Shown in pieces: positions 1-7,785 of a stretch of DNA of 8,021 nucleotides. A program made the translations under genes and the position numbers. Every line of letters begins with the position of its first letter. The first letter of the stretch is position 1. Source of the DNA: Lysobacteraceae bacterium (GTDB lineage Bacteria; Pseudomonadota; Gammaproteobacteria; Xanthomonadales; Xanthomonadaceae); assembly GCA_027483745.1 (NCBI GenBank), contig JAIXTZ010000241.1, forward strand, positions 1 to 8,021. Reading direction: 5' to 3'. The notes under the pieces are model-generated. The model was given only the letters and a program-made list of their open reading frames with translations, ran no database searches and had not been told where the DNA came from.

Positions 1-11
1 CGTCACCCGGC

Positions 12-3000
12 TCAGTCGCGCTCGAACTTCGCTTCGAGCTCGATGCGCTGCTCGATGCCGGTTTCGACCTGCGCCGCCAGCCAGCGCCGCAGCGCGTAAG
101 TGACCGTGACGACCTGGCCGGTGCCCGACAGCGACATGCCGTAGCTGACGTAGAGCTTCGGCGTGATGCGCTTGCCGACCGTGAGCGCCGTCCCCCCCAA
201 GGCACGCGACTCGCCGACGCTGGCGGTGTCCAGCCCGACCTTGCCCGCGACGGCTTGGGCGACGGCGCTTCCGCCGAGCGAGGTGGCGGCCTCTTGCAAC
301 TGCGCGGCATCGTTGCCGTCTGCAGCGGCCAGCGGACGGCCGAACATCAGCCAAGACAGCGCCTCGGCCTGCGGCAGCGCCGGGCGTGACCAGACGTCGA
401 CGATCGGCGACGCCCCGGTGCCGGTGACCGCGATGCCGACTTCGGGCTCGGAATCGGGACGCACGGCGCGCACGTCGATGGTGGGTTCGTCGATCGCCAC
501 GTTGCCCCAGCGCAGCGTGCCGCGCTCGAGGTCGAGCTGCTGGCCGTAGGCGCGAACCTCGCCGGCCAGCTCGAGCGTGCCGCGCGCTCGCGGTGCGCGA
601 TCGACGCGATCACGGACCTTCAGCTCGCCGGACAAGCGGCCGTCGAAGCCGAAGCCGCGCAGGCGCACGTCGTCGCCGAGCGCCACGGTGAGATCGGCAT
701 CCAGGGCCAATCCCGCCGCCCCGTCGTCGGCCGGGGGATCGTCGATGACGACGACATCGGACGAGGCCGCCACGCCCTGCTCGAAGCGATCGAGCGCGAG
801 CTCGGCGCGCGGGACGTCGACGCGACCGCGCAGCCGGGCGACGCCGTCGGCCACCTCGAGGTCCAGCGCCGGGCTGATCCAGGCGCGGCCGTCCGGCGTG
901 TCGAGCACGCGCACGTCGGTGCCGCGGATCGCCACCCGGTTCGGGCGGTCGTCCTCGCTCCACTGGCCGGCGATTTCCAAGGCGCCGTCGCCCGTGGGCA
1001 AGCGGCCGCGCAAACGGAGCTGGCCGCCCTCGTCGCCTTCGACGCGCAGCTCGCCGTCCGCGATGGCGATGCCCAGCGCCGGCAGCTCGACCGCGAACGG
1101 CGCCGCGGCCAGCGCACCTTTCCAGCGCGGAGACTCGACCGTGCCAGAGAGGACGAGGCGCCCGTCGATGGTGCCGCGCGGGGCGACGAGATCGGCGCTG
1201 AGGACTTCGAGCAGGCTCAGGTCGGTGGCGCGCAGCGCGATCTCTCCGTCCAGCGCACCCGCGGCGTCGGCCGAAGCGCGCGCTTCGAGGCGGCCGTCGG
1301 GCAGCAGGTCGGCGCGAAGATCGACGCGCCAGCCGTCCGACTGCGTGGCCTCGAGCACGAGGCCGTTCCACCCGAACACCGTCTCCGGCGCGGCACCGCC
1401 GACGCGCAGCCGGCCCTGCGGGGCGTCGACGCGCGCCGTGGTGACGACATCGCCATCGACACGCCGACGCGCGGCCTGCAGCGCCACGAGGCCACTGGGC
1501 GCCAGCGGGGTGTCGACGTCCTCGGGCAGGAAGGGCGCGAGCCAGGCGAGATCGAGCGCTTCACCGGCGATGCGCGCGTCATCGGTATCGCCCTCCGCGC
1601 AAAGACGACCGCGGCCGGCCACGCGCAGGCAGGCCGGCGCAGGCAAGGACCACGCCGCATCGCGCCAGCCCACGGTGGCGGGCGCGACCAAGGCGAGTGC
1701 CGGCAATGCGGGCAGGACGGCGTCCAGCGTCTCGAACGTGAGTTCACCGCGGGCGAAATCGCCGCTGCTGCGCCAGGCGCCGCCGGCCTCGATGCGACCC
1801 CGCGCTCCCGCAGCGGGCGCCGGCAGGTTCGGCGCATCGATGCCTTGGGCCGAGAGGTCGAATCGCCCCGCATCGAGGCGACCGTCGAGCGCCAGCTCGA
1901 TCGCCTGCACGCGGGACGTCCCCCGGGACAGCGCTTCGGCGCGCAGGGCCATGCGGCCCTCGCCGCGCCCAGGCAGCGAACCACGAAGCGTGAGGCGCTG
2001 CAGGCCGATCTCGTTCCAACCGCCGTCGAGCAGCGCCAGGTCGGCGTCCAGCGCCGGTCGCTCCGCGCCCCCGCGGAGGCCCAGCCGGCCATCGAGCACG
2101 CCACGCGCATCCAGAACCCAAGGGGCGATATCGATCGTCCGCAGCGTGACGTCGAGGTCCAGCGCGGGAGCAAGCGCACCGTCCACCGCCACGCGCCCCT
2201 CGCCCAGCGCCAGCGTGGACTGGACGGCCAACGCCGCACCCTCGGCGTCCACCCGCACATCGCCGTCGATGCGCTGACCGCGCAAGCTTCCACGCAGCGA
2301 CGCCAGTTCGGCGACATAACGCAGCGGCCCGTCGGTCGGCGCGGCGCCGTCGACGCGCAGCGTCGCATCGATCCGGCCCGGCCACGCCGGCGCGAGCGAC
2401 GCCGGGTCGAGCGCGCGCAGCGCGGCATCGAGCGTGAATTCGCCGCGGGCATCCAGCGCATAGCGCGCCTCGCCCTCAAGGGCCCCGCCAGGCGTCGCGA
2501 GGGTGAACGGCGCCAGCGCGACCGCCTCGGCGTCGCCGCGGGCGCGGCCGGTGAGCGTCGCGCGCTGCGCACCGCGGGCCAGATCGAGATCGAGGTCGGC
2601 CGACCAGTCGTCGACGCGGCCCGAGAGCGTGGCCTCGCCGTCGGCCTGCACGCGCGCCTCGCCCTCGCCCCAGGCCAAAGCCTCCGCGCTCGCGGTGAGG
2701 GCCAGGGCGCCGTCGTCGAGGCCGTACGTGCCCGTCAGGTCGACGCGACCGTCGAGCAGGGACAGGGCCAAGGGCTCAGCGTGCAACACGCCCTCGTGCC
2801 AGCGCAGGCGCGAGTCGCGCAGCGCGATGGCGACGTCCTCTCGGGTGACCCGGCCGCTCAGGGCCACACGCAGGCCCGGCGCGGCGGCCGGCGCATCGGG
2901 GCCGATATCGCGCCCGCCGCTGGCCTGCAAGGCCACGTTGATGGGCGGCTGCGACGCGAGCCCGAGGGTCGCGGGCTCAAGCGGCGTCGCGTCCACGGCG

Positions 3001-3785
3001 AGGGTCCAAGCCAGCGCGTCGAGCCGGGCGGCGTCCTGCCAGTCGAAGGCCAGCGCCACCGGGCCACCGGCGTGGCCTTCGAGCCTCGCGCCGCCCTGCG
3101 CCAGCGTGCCGTCGATCCGCAGCGCCAGGCGCGCACCCGCGGCGAGTTCGCCATCGAGCGCGACGCGCGTGGCGAAGCCGTCCATTGGTGCGTAGTGCAG
3201 CGCGCCGCGCACGCGGCCCTGCGGCGCGTCGAGTTCGAGTGATTCGAATCCAAGGCGGCCTGGCTGCACCGCGAGCGCCCCAGCAACGCGGTCGATCACC
3301 ATCGGCGGCGACGCTTCGTCGGCCGCGTGGACGACGATGTCGCGGACCTCGACGCGGTCGACGCGCAGCGCGATCGGCAGGTCGAGCCGCGGCAACACCT
3401 CGGGCCACGGCGACATCGGCTCGTCGGGCGCGTCCTTGGACCAGACGCGCAGTCCGTGCAGCCGCAGCGCCGCGAGGTTCACGGCTGGCTCGGCGAAGCC
3501 GGGCAGGCGGGGCGTCGCCTCCAGCACGTCGATCTCGACGCGCAGGGTCGCGTCCTCGTACACCACGTCACGCAATCGCAGGCCGCCCGCAAGGCTGCCT
3601 TCGCGGTCGCCGATGCGCAGCGCCCCCTCGGGCAGGGCGGCCAAGGCCTGTTGAAGCGCGAGCTCGCGCCCGCCGGCGCTACCCAACAGCCACCAGCTGC
3701 CCAAGGCAACGGCCGCCAGCGCGGCGAGGCCGAGCCACAGCATCCCACGCCGAAGGCGCGCAACGCGCGTTCGTGCCGCGGCCAT
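12..3785 (-). CDS. tamB: TamB, inner-membrane-anchored AsmA-like subunit of the translocation and assembly module
   Basis: This 1257-residue protein is almost the same length as E. coli TamB (1259). A basic N-terminus (RTRVARLRR) and one hydrophobic helix at about 14-34 (MLWLGLAALAAVALGSWWLL) form an uncleaved inner-membrane anchor. The rest is a long run of short beta-strand repeats (L.G.V.., LDLDV, G.L.LRG) expected to fold into the periplasm-spanning hydrophobic groove of the AsmA-like/TamB superfamily. Family landmarks, compared from memory with E. coli: GGLRLRDVVYE (67-77), PIALRVDRVEVRDIVV (137-152), a Cys pair at 719/729 before LAWLAPFLPE (747-756), LRGRVDVPRAEL (985-996), VAASSDVVVID (1005-1015) and EVRAYGQQLDLERGTLRWG (1076-1094). 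The C-terminal TamB domain (DUF490) occupies roughly 900-1257 and includes ALPQAEALSWLMFGRPL (1136-1152) and KRITPKLYVSYG (1205-1216). With TamA it links the two membranes; related AsmA-like proteins are known to move phospholipid to the outer membrane. The protein ends LEAKFERD rather than on an aromatic residue. The gene is intact. Confidence 0.96.
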   Translation of the reverse strand: MAAARTRVARLRRGMLWLGLAALAAVALGSWWLLGSAGGRELALQQALAALPEGALRIGDREGSLAGGLRLRDVVYEDATLRVEIDVLEATPRLPGFAEPAVNLAALRLHGLRVWSKDAPDEPMSPWPEVLPRLDLPIALRVDRVEVRDIVVHAADEASPPMVIDRVAGALAVQPGRLGFESLELDAPQGRVRGALHYAPMDGFATRVALDGELAAGARLALRIDGTLAQGGARLEGHAGGPVALAFDWQDAARLDALAWTLAVDATPLEPATLGLASQPPINVALQASGGRDIGPDAPAAAPGLRVALSGRVTREDVAIALRDSRLRWHEGVLHAEPLALSLLDGRVDLTGTYGLDDGALALTASAEALAWGEGEARVQADGEATLSGRVDDWSADLDLDLARGAQRATLTGRARGDAEAVALAPFTLATPGGALEGEARYALDARGEFTLDAALRALDPASLAPAWPGRIDATLRVDGAAPTDGPLRYVAELASLRGSLRGQRIDGDVRVDAEGAALAVQSTLALGEGRVAVDGALAPALDLDVTLRTIDIAPWVLDARGVLDGRLGLRGGAERPALDADLALLDGGWNEIGLQRLTLRGSLPGRGEGRMALRAEALSRGTSRVQAIELALDGRLDAGRFDLSAQGIDAPNLPAPAAGARGRIEAGGAWRSSGDFARGELTFETLDAVLPALPALALVAPATVGWRDAAWSLPAPACLRVAGRGRLCAEGDTDDARIAGEALDLAWLAPFLPEDVDTPLAPSGLVALQAARRRVDGDVVTTARVDAPQGRLRVGGAAPETVFGWNGLVLEATQSDGWRVDLRADLLPDGRLEARASADAAGALDGEIALRATDLSLLEVLSADLVAPRGTIDGRLVLSGTVESPRWKGALAAAPFAVELPALGIAIADGELRVEGDEGGQLRLRGRLPTGDGALEIAGQWSEDDRPNRVAIRGTDVRVLDTPDGRAWISPALDLEVADGVARLRGRVDVPRAELALDRFEQGVAASSDVVVIDDPPADDGAAGLALDADLTVALGDDVRLRGFGFDGRLSGELKVRDRVDRAPRARGTLELAGEVRAYGQQLDLERGTLRWGNVAIDEPTIDVRAVRPDSEPEVGIAVTGTGASPIVDVWSRPALPQAEALSWLMFGRPLAAADGNDAAQLQEAATSLGGSAVAQAVAGKVGLDTASVGESRALGGTALTVGKRITPKLYVSYGMSLSGTGQVVTVTYALRRWLAAQVETGIEQRIELEAKFERD

Positions 3786-3787
3786 CA
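3783..3787 (-). promoter_or_regulatory. tamA stop / tamB start overlap (TGATG)
   Basis: The minus strand reads TGATG: the tamA TGA (3787-3785) shares its A with the tamB ATG (3785-3783). Six nt upstream of the ATG is only a G-rich stretch, GGGGTGGG (3799-3792), a poor Shine-Dalgarno match. Termination-reinitiation coupling is therefore likely and would keep TamB synthesis tied to TamA. Confidence 0.75.
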
Positions 3788-5641
3788 GAAGCCCACCCCG
3801 AAGCTGAGATGCAGGCGCGTGCCGCCGCCGGCCGCTTCGTCAAGGCCCCGCGCGAAATCGACGCCGACCAGGCCGACCGGCGAGCGCCAGCGCGCACCGA
3901 CGCCCACGCCGACCTTCGGATCGAAGGCACGCCGCGTGTTGAACGCATCGCCAGCATCCACGAACACCGCCGCGCCCCATTCGTCGGTGAAGAAATACTG
4001 GTACTCGGCGCTGGCCACGATGCGGTGCAGGCCGCCCAGCACCTCGCCTTCGAAGCGCGGGCCGATCTCTCGATAGCCGTACCCGCGGATGCTGCGATCG
4101 CCGCCGGCGAAGTAACGCAGCGAAGTCGGGAACGCCAGCGACTCCAGCGGACCGTCGTAGGTGGTCGTCGCCGCGTCGGCGCGCAGGATTACCGCCTGCG
4201 CGTCGCCGAGGCTGTGCAGCCACTGCGCACCGATCTCCATCTGCGCGAAGCGCTCGCGGCGCGACGCCGCTTCGATCACGCCTGCCCTCACGGTCATCGT
4301 CAGCTGCAGCGAATCATCCGGGTTCAAGGGATCATCGACGCGGCGATAGGTGGCGCTGACCTCCGGATACAGCATGGTCTGGCGCGCATCGGGTAAGCGG
4401 TCGCGACGCAGCAGCCGGGTGCGCTCCTCGGCAAACACGACGCGCCCCGAAAGGGTGTAGGGATCACGCCGCCCCTGCCAACCCGCGCCCAAGCCCAGGC
4501 GCTCGTAGCCCAGCGCGGACTCCGGGTCCTCGGTGAGGTACTCGACGCGCCCGCCCCACCAGCCGGGCAGGCGCCGCAGCGACGGGATGCGGTACTGCGT
4601 GGTGAGGCCGCTTCGCCGTTGCGACCATTCGAACTCAGAGAGCCATTTGTGTCCTCGGTCGTTGACCCACCGGCGGTTCATCGAACCGCGGACGCCGACG
4701 CCGGTGTCGCTGCCGAAACGCAGCGCCGCCGTGTACGCCGTCCGCTTCGCGGGCGTGGTGGTGATGTCGATCGGCACGCGAAGGTCCTCGCCCTTGCCGT
4801 CCTCGGCGGGCACCACTTCCACCAGGGCGAAGTAGTCGAGCTGCGACAGTCGGGCCCGCAGGCGGTCGAGCTTGTTGCGGTGGTAGGGGTCGCCCTCGGT
4901 CCAGTCGACCAGCGGCGGCAGCAAGCCGGGGCGGAACTGGTTCGCGGCGAAGCGCGCCTCGCCCATCGCGTGCCGGGGGCCGGACTCCCAGCGCAGCAGG
5001 ACGTCCGCGGTCTTCGCTGCGCGGCTCACCGCCACCCGCGCCGTGCTTCGCTTGGCATCGAAGTAGCCGCGATCGGCCAGCTTGCGCTCGACGCGCAGCT
5101 TCGACGCGTCGTAATCGAGGTGCACGAAGCGCTCGCCGACCGCCGGCGCGAGCTTCGGCAACTCACGCATGACGAAGCGATCCTCGCGCGCTTCGCCAGT
5201 GATGTCGGCATCGAGCGTCTTCACCCGCACCGGCTCGCCAGGGGCCACGCGCACCGCGATGCGGACCCCGTCACGCGCAGGCTCGCGGCGCACATCGACC
5301 ACGGGCGAATACCAGCCGAAGGGTTCAAGGGCCTTCGCCACTTCGCCGGGAATGCGTCGCAGCAGGAACTGCAGCCGCGCTTCGCTGAGGTCGCTGCGCT
5401 GCTTCACCGACAAGCGCGCCAGCGTCATGCCAAGGCGCGCGTTGGCGGCCTCCTCGTCCGGGAGACCGGCCAGGGTGATGTCGACGACGCGAACGCGCGG
5501 TGCGGCCGGCTCGGCGGCCAGCGGAAACGCGGCGTCCTCGGCGCGGACCGCCGCCGCTCCGAAGGCCATCGCCATGCCGAGCGCGAGCAGCCAGCCCGGC
5601 AGCGCGAAGGGATGCCTCCGGCAGCGGGGGGCTGGCGGCAT
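3785..5641 (-). CDS. tamA: TamA, outer-membrane Omp85-family subunit of the translocation and assembly module
   Basis: This 618-residue protein is an Omp85-family beta-barrel protein, BamA-like, of the outer membrane (E. coli TamA is 577). Residues 1-34 form a Sec signal peptide: basic RCRRH, hydrophobic core ALPGWLLALGMAMAFGAAA, and likely cleavage after AVRA. POTRA domains fill about 48-295: the first includes RVVDITLAGLPDEEAANARL and EPFGWYSPVV (106-115), the second ERKLADRGYFDA (185-196), and the third GEARFAANQFRPG (227-239) and LDYFALVEVVP (268-278). The rest is the 16-strand barrel. FAGGDRSIRGYGYREIGPRF (511-530) holds the IRGY motif (518-521) typical of Omp85 loop 6. The chain ends HLSFGVGF with the terminal aromatic residue of an outer-membrane beta-signal. 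TamB follows with a 1-nt overlap, the canonical pairing, which separates this protein from BamA and from TpsB transporters. TamA partners TamB in outer-membrane protein insertion and envelope lipid homeostasis. The single Cys lies in the signal peptide and is not in a lipobox. Confidence 0.96.
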   Translation of the reverse strand: MPPAPRCRRHPFALPGWLLALGMAMAFGAAAVRAEDAAFPLAAEPAAPRVRVVDITLAGLPDEEAANARLGMTLARLSVKQRSDLSEARLQFLLRRIPGEVAKALEPFGWYSPVVDVRREPARDGVRIAVRVAPGEPVRVKTLDADITGEAREDRFVMRELPKLAPAVGERFVHLDYDASKLRVERKLADRGYFDAKRSTARVAVSRAAKTADVLLRWESGPRHAMGEARFAANQFRPGLLPPLVDWTEGDPYHRNKLDRLRARLSQLDYFALVEVVPAEDGKGEDLRVPIDITTTPAKRTAYTAALRFGSDTGVGVRGSMNRRWVNDRGHKWLSEFEWSQRRSGLTTQYRIPSLRRLPGWWGGRVEYLTEDPESALGYERLGLGAGWQGRRDPYTLSGRVVFAEERTRLLRRDRLPDARQTMLYPEVSATYRRVDDPLNPDDSLQLTMTVRAGVIEAASRRERFAQMEIGAQWLHSLGDAQAVILRADAATTTYDGPLESLAFPTSLRYFAGGDRSIRGYGYREIGPRFEGEVLGGLHRIVASAEYQYFFTDEWGAAVFVDAGDAFNTRRAFDPKVGVGVGARWRSPVGLVGVDFARGLDEAAGGGTRLHLSFGVGF

Positions 5642-5649
5642 CCGGCTCA
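5639..5649 (-). promoter_or_regulatory. glyS stop / tamA start junction (5-nt gap, no clear Shine-Dalgarno)
   Basis: On the minus strand this reads TGA-GCCGG-ATG. The roughly 20 nt before the tamA ATG, which are the last glyS codons, contain no purine-rich Shine-Dalgarno match. The first in-frame start that leaves an intact signal peptide is the ATG at 5641, and I see no ATG, GTG or TTG in frame in the roughly 60 nt upstream. Reinitiation by ribosomes finishing glyS is the simplest explanation for tamA translation, which is an inference. The gap is too short to hold a terminator; an internal promoter for tamA inside glyS cannot be excluded by eye. Confidence 0.6.
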
Positions 5650-7785
5650 GGTGGCGAGCTGCTCGATCGCCGCCACCGCCGCGAAGCGGTCGGCCAGCGC
5701 CTTCAACAGAGCAAGACGGTTGTCTCGCACCGCCACGTCCTCGGCCATCACCATCACGCCATCGAAGAACGCATCGACGGGCGCGCGAAGCAGAGCGAGG
5801 CGGCTCAGCACGGCCACGTAGTCACGCGCGGCGAGCGAGGCGTCGGTGTCGGCCAGCGCGGCGACGAGCGCCGCATGCAACTCGCGTTCGGCGGGTTCGA
5901 CGAGCTTCGAGGCATCGATGGTGTCGGGCAGCGCGCCTTCGACCTTCTTCAGGATGTTGCGCGCGCGCTTGTTCGCCGCGGCCAGCGCGGCGGCTTCCGG
6001 CAGCTCGGCGAAGCGCTGCAGCGCCGAAAGCCGCTCGGCGAAATCGGCCAGCGACACCGGCTTCGTCGCCGCGACGGCGTCAAACAGGGCCGCCCCCACG
6101 CCGCGGTCGGCGAAGTAGCTGCGCAGGCGGTCGAGGATGAAGTCGTAGAGGTCGGATGCGCGCTCCGTCTCGTTGACGGTTCCATAGGCGAACGAAGCCT
6201 TGGTGCGCCCGGCTTCATCGACGACGGCCTTCCAAGCCAACTCCGCCGCCATTCTCAGCATGCCGACGAGGTTCAGGTCGAGACCGCCCTCGATCAGCGT
6301 GCGGGCGAGACCCAGCGCATTGCGACGCAGCGCGAACGGGTCCTTGTTGCCCGAGGGCTTGAGCCCGGCCGCGAAGCCGCCGGCCAGCGTGTCGAGGCGC
6401 TCGGCGATCGCGAGGATCTGGCCCAAGCGCGAGGCCGCGATCGCATCGCCGGCGAAGCGCGGCGCGTAGACCTCGTCGAGCGCGACGGCCACGGCGGCGC
6501 GCGCTTCGGCCGGCAGCTCGGCGAGGCCGGCGTCGTGCGCGGCGTAGTAGCGGCCGGCGATGCCTTGCAGCTCCGGGAACTCGTTGACCATGCGGCTCTG
6601 CAGGTCGGCCTTGCACAGCAGTGCGGCGATCTGTGCGAGGTCGGCGTCGTCGTCGAGCGCGGTGGCGATGGCACGCGCCAGCTGCGCGATGCGCGCCACC
6701 TTGTCGGCGTAGCTGCCGAGCTTCTGCTGGTAGGTCACGGTGGCGAGGCCTTCGTTCATCGCCGACAGGCCCTGCTTCAGGTCCTCATCGAAGAAGAAGG
6801 CGGCGTCGGCGAAGCGCGGGCGGATCACGCGCTCGTAGCCCTTGCGCACTTCCGCCTCGTTCGTCGAAACGATGTTGGCGATGCCGATGAAGGCCTCGGT
6901 GATCCGGCCCTGCGCGTCGAGCACCGGGAAGAACTTCTGGTTCGCCTCCATCGTGGAGATCAGCGCTTCCTGCGGCACGCGCAGGAAAGCCTTCTCGAAA
7001 CCGCAGAGCACGGCCTTCGGCCACTCGACCAGGCCATTGACCTGCTCGAGGTTGTCGTCCGTGATCCGCGCCGTGCCGCCGGCCTGCGCGGCCGCGGCCT
7101 CGACCTCACGCACGATCGCCGCGCGGCGCTCGTCGGCATCGACCAGCACCTTCGCGCCGCGCATCGCTTCGACGTAGGCGTCGGCGTCCGACACCCACAC
7201 GGCCTTGTCGTGCATGAAGCGGTGGCCGCGGCTCATGCGGTCGGCCGTCTTGCCGAACGCGGCCAAGGGAACGACGTCGGCGCCGTACAGCGCCACCAGC
7301 CACAGCGCGGGACGGGCGAAGGCGTGCTCGTGCGCACCCCAGCGCATCGGCTTCGGGATCGGCATGGCCTTCAGCGCGTCATCCAGCACGGCCTGCAGCA
7401 GATCGACCGTGCGCGCGCCCGGCTTCACCGAGCGATGCACGAAGCGCTCGCCCTTGGCGTCCGTCGTGCGCTCCAACTCCGTCCACGCCACGCCGGCCTT
7501 GGCGGCGAAGCCTTCCAGCGCCTTGGTCGGCGCGCCGTTCGCGTCGAGGCCGATGTTGAGGTACGGGCCCAGCACGTCCGAGCGCTGCTCGGGCTGCTCC
7601 GGCGCCACGCCGGCGATGTGCACGGCGAGGCGGCGCGGCGAGTACAGCGTGCGCGCGGTGCCGATGGACACCCCACGCTTCGACAGACCGTCGGTGATGC
7701 CGTTCGCGAAAGCGGCGGCTAGCTCCGGCAGCGCCTTGACCGGCAGTTCCTCGACGCCAAGTTCGATCAGCAGCGAAGCGCTCAT
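5647..7785 (-). CDS. glyS: Glycine--tRNA ligase beta subunit
   Basis: This 712-residue protein is the beta subunit of the cytoplasmic alpha2beta2 glycyl-tRNA synthetase (E. coli GlyS is 689). The alpha subunit holds the catalytic site; beta mainly binds and positions tRNA-Gly. It opens with the family signature [16 protein letters not shown] (5-20), followed by SPRRLA (49-54), PIPKPMRWG (142-150), RGHRFM (186-191), VEWPKAVL (253-260) and ANQKFFPV (281-288). [20 protein letters not shown] (321-340) and QQKLGS (353-358) come next. An HD-type segment carries HD at 417-418, then YAPRFAGD (440-447), [21 protein letters not shown] (461-481) and [18 protein letters not shown] (482-499). The C-terminal DALR-like anticodon-binding part spans about 560-712, with [15 protein letters not shown] (598-612) and [21 protein letters not shown] (671-691). 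The ATG at 7785 is fixed by AGGAGG 7 nt upstream and the ATGA overlap with glyQ. No frameshift or missing block was seen; a stretch around 520-546 looks longer than in E. coli. Confidence 0.98.
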   Translation of the reverse strand: MSASLLIELGVEELPVKALPELAAAFANGITDGLSKRGVSIGTARTLYSPRRLAVHIAGVAPEQPEQRSDVLGPYLNIGLDANGAPTKALEGFAAKAGVAWTELERTTDAKGERFVHRSVKPGARTVDLLQAVLDDALKAMPIPKPMRWGAHEHAFARPALWLVALYGADVVPLAAFGKTADRMSRGHRFMHDKAVWVSDADAYVEAMRGAKVLVDADERRAAIVREVEAAAAQAGGTARITDDNLEQVNGLVEWPKAVLCGFEKAFLRVPQEALISTMEANQKFFPVLDAQGRITEAFIGIANIVSTNEAEVRKGYERVIRPRFADAAFFFDEDLKQGLSAMNEGLATVTYQQKLGSYADKVARIAQLARAIATALDDDADLAQIAALLCKADLQSRMVNEFPELQGIAGRYYAAHDAGLAELPAEARAAVAVALDEVYAPRFAGDAIAASRLGQILAIAERLDTLAGGFAAGLKPSGNKDPFALRRNALGLARTLIEGGLDLNLVGMLRMAAELAWKAVVDEAGRTKASFAYGTVNETERASDLYDFILDRLRSYFADRGVGAALFDAVAATKPVSLADFAERLSALQRFAELPEAAALAAANKRARNILKKVEGALPDTIDASKLVEPAERELHAALVAALADTDASLAARDYVAVLSRLALLRAPVDAFFDGVMVMAEDVAVRDNRLALLKALADRFAAVAAIEQLAT

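Noticed and set aside
1..11. GTGACG on the minus strand just after the tamB stop, which could be a GTG start of a next gene.
   Set aside because: Only 11 nt remain, with no Shine-Dalgarno that can be judged and too few codons to identify anything.
577..2277. A 566-codon plus-strand open frame opposite tamB, with other long frames at 1845-3242, 3185-4396 and 4619-5821.
   Set aside because: These are low-complexity Arg/Ser/Ala/Pro-rich or His/Arg/Gln-rich translations that track the high-GC third positions of tamB and tamA. None shows a family motif, and together they would overlap each other and every real gene.
12..3785. Repeated short beta-strand patterns throughout TamB, considered as a tandem-repeat adhesin or surface protein.
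   Set aside because: The repeats are degenerate at DNA level and fit the AsmA-like/TamB fold. The membrane anchor, length, C-terminal domain and tamA neighbour all identify TamB.
5626..5631. A run of six G (C on the coding strand) at tamA codons 4-6, considered as a phase-variable switch in the signal peptide.
   Set aside because: Six bases is short and common at this G+C content. There is no repeat expansion or second start to suggest switching.
3785..5641. The Omp85 protein considered as BamA or as a TpsB-type secretion transporter.
   Set aside because: It has about three POTRA domains, not the five of BamA, is too short for BamA, and lies directly before tamB. No secreted TpsA partner is present.
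5500..7722. A 740-codon open frame on the plus strand, longer than glyS, which it lies opposite.
   Set aside because: It is antisense to clearly conserved glyS and tamA sequence. Its product is rich in R, H, Q, G, V and L with no recognisable domain, the usual result of reading a GC-rich gene backwards. No convincing start signal was seen.
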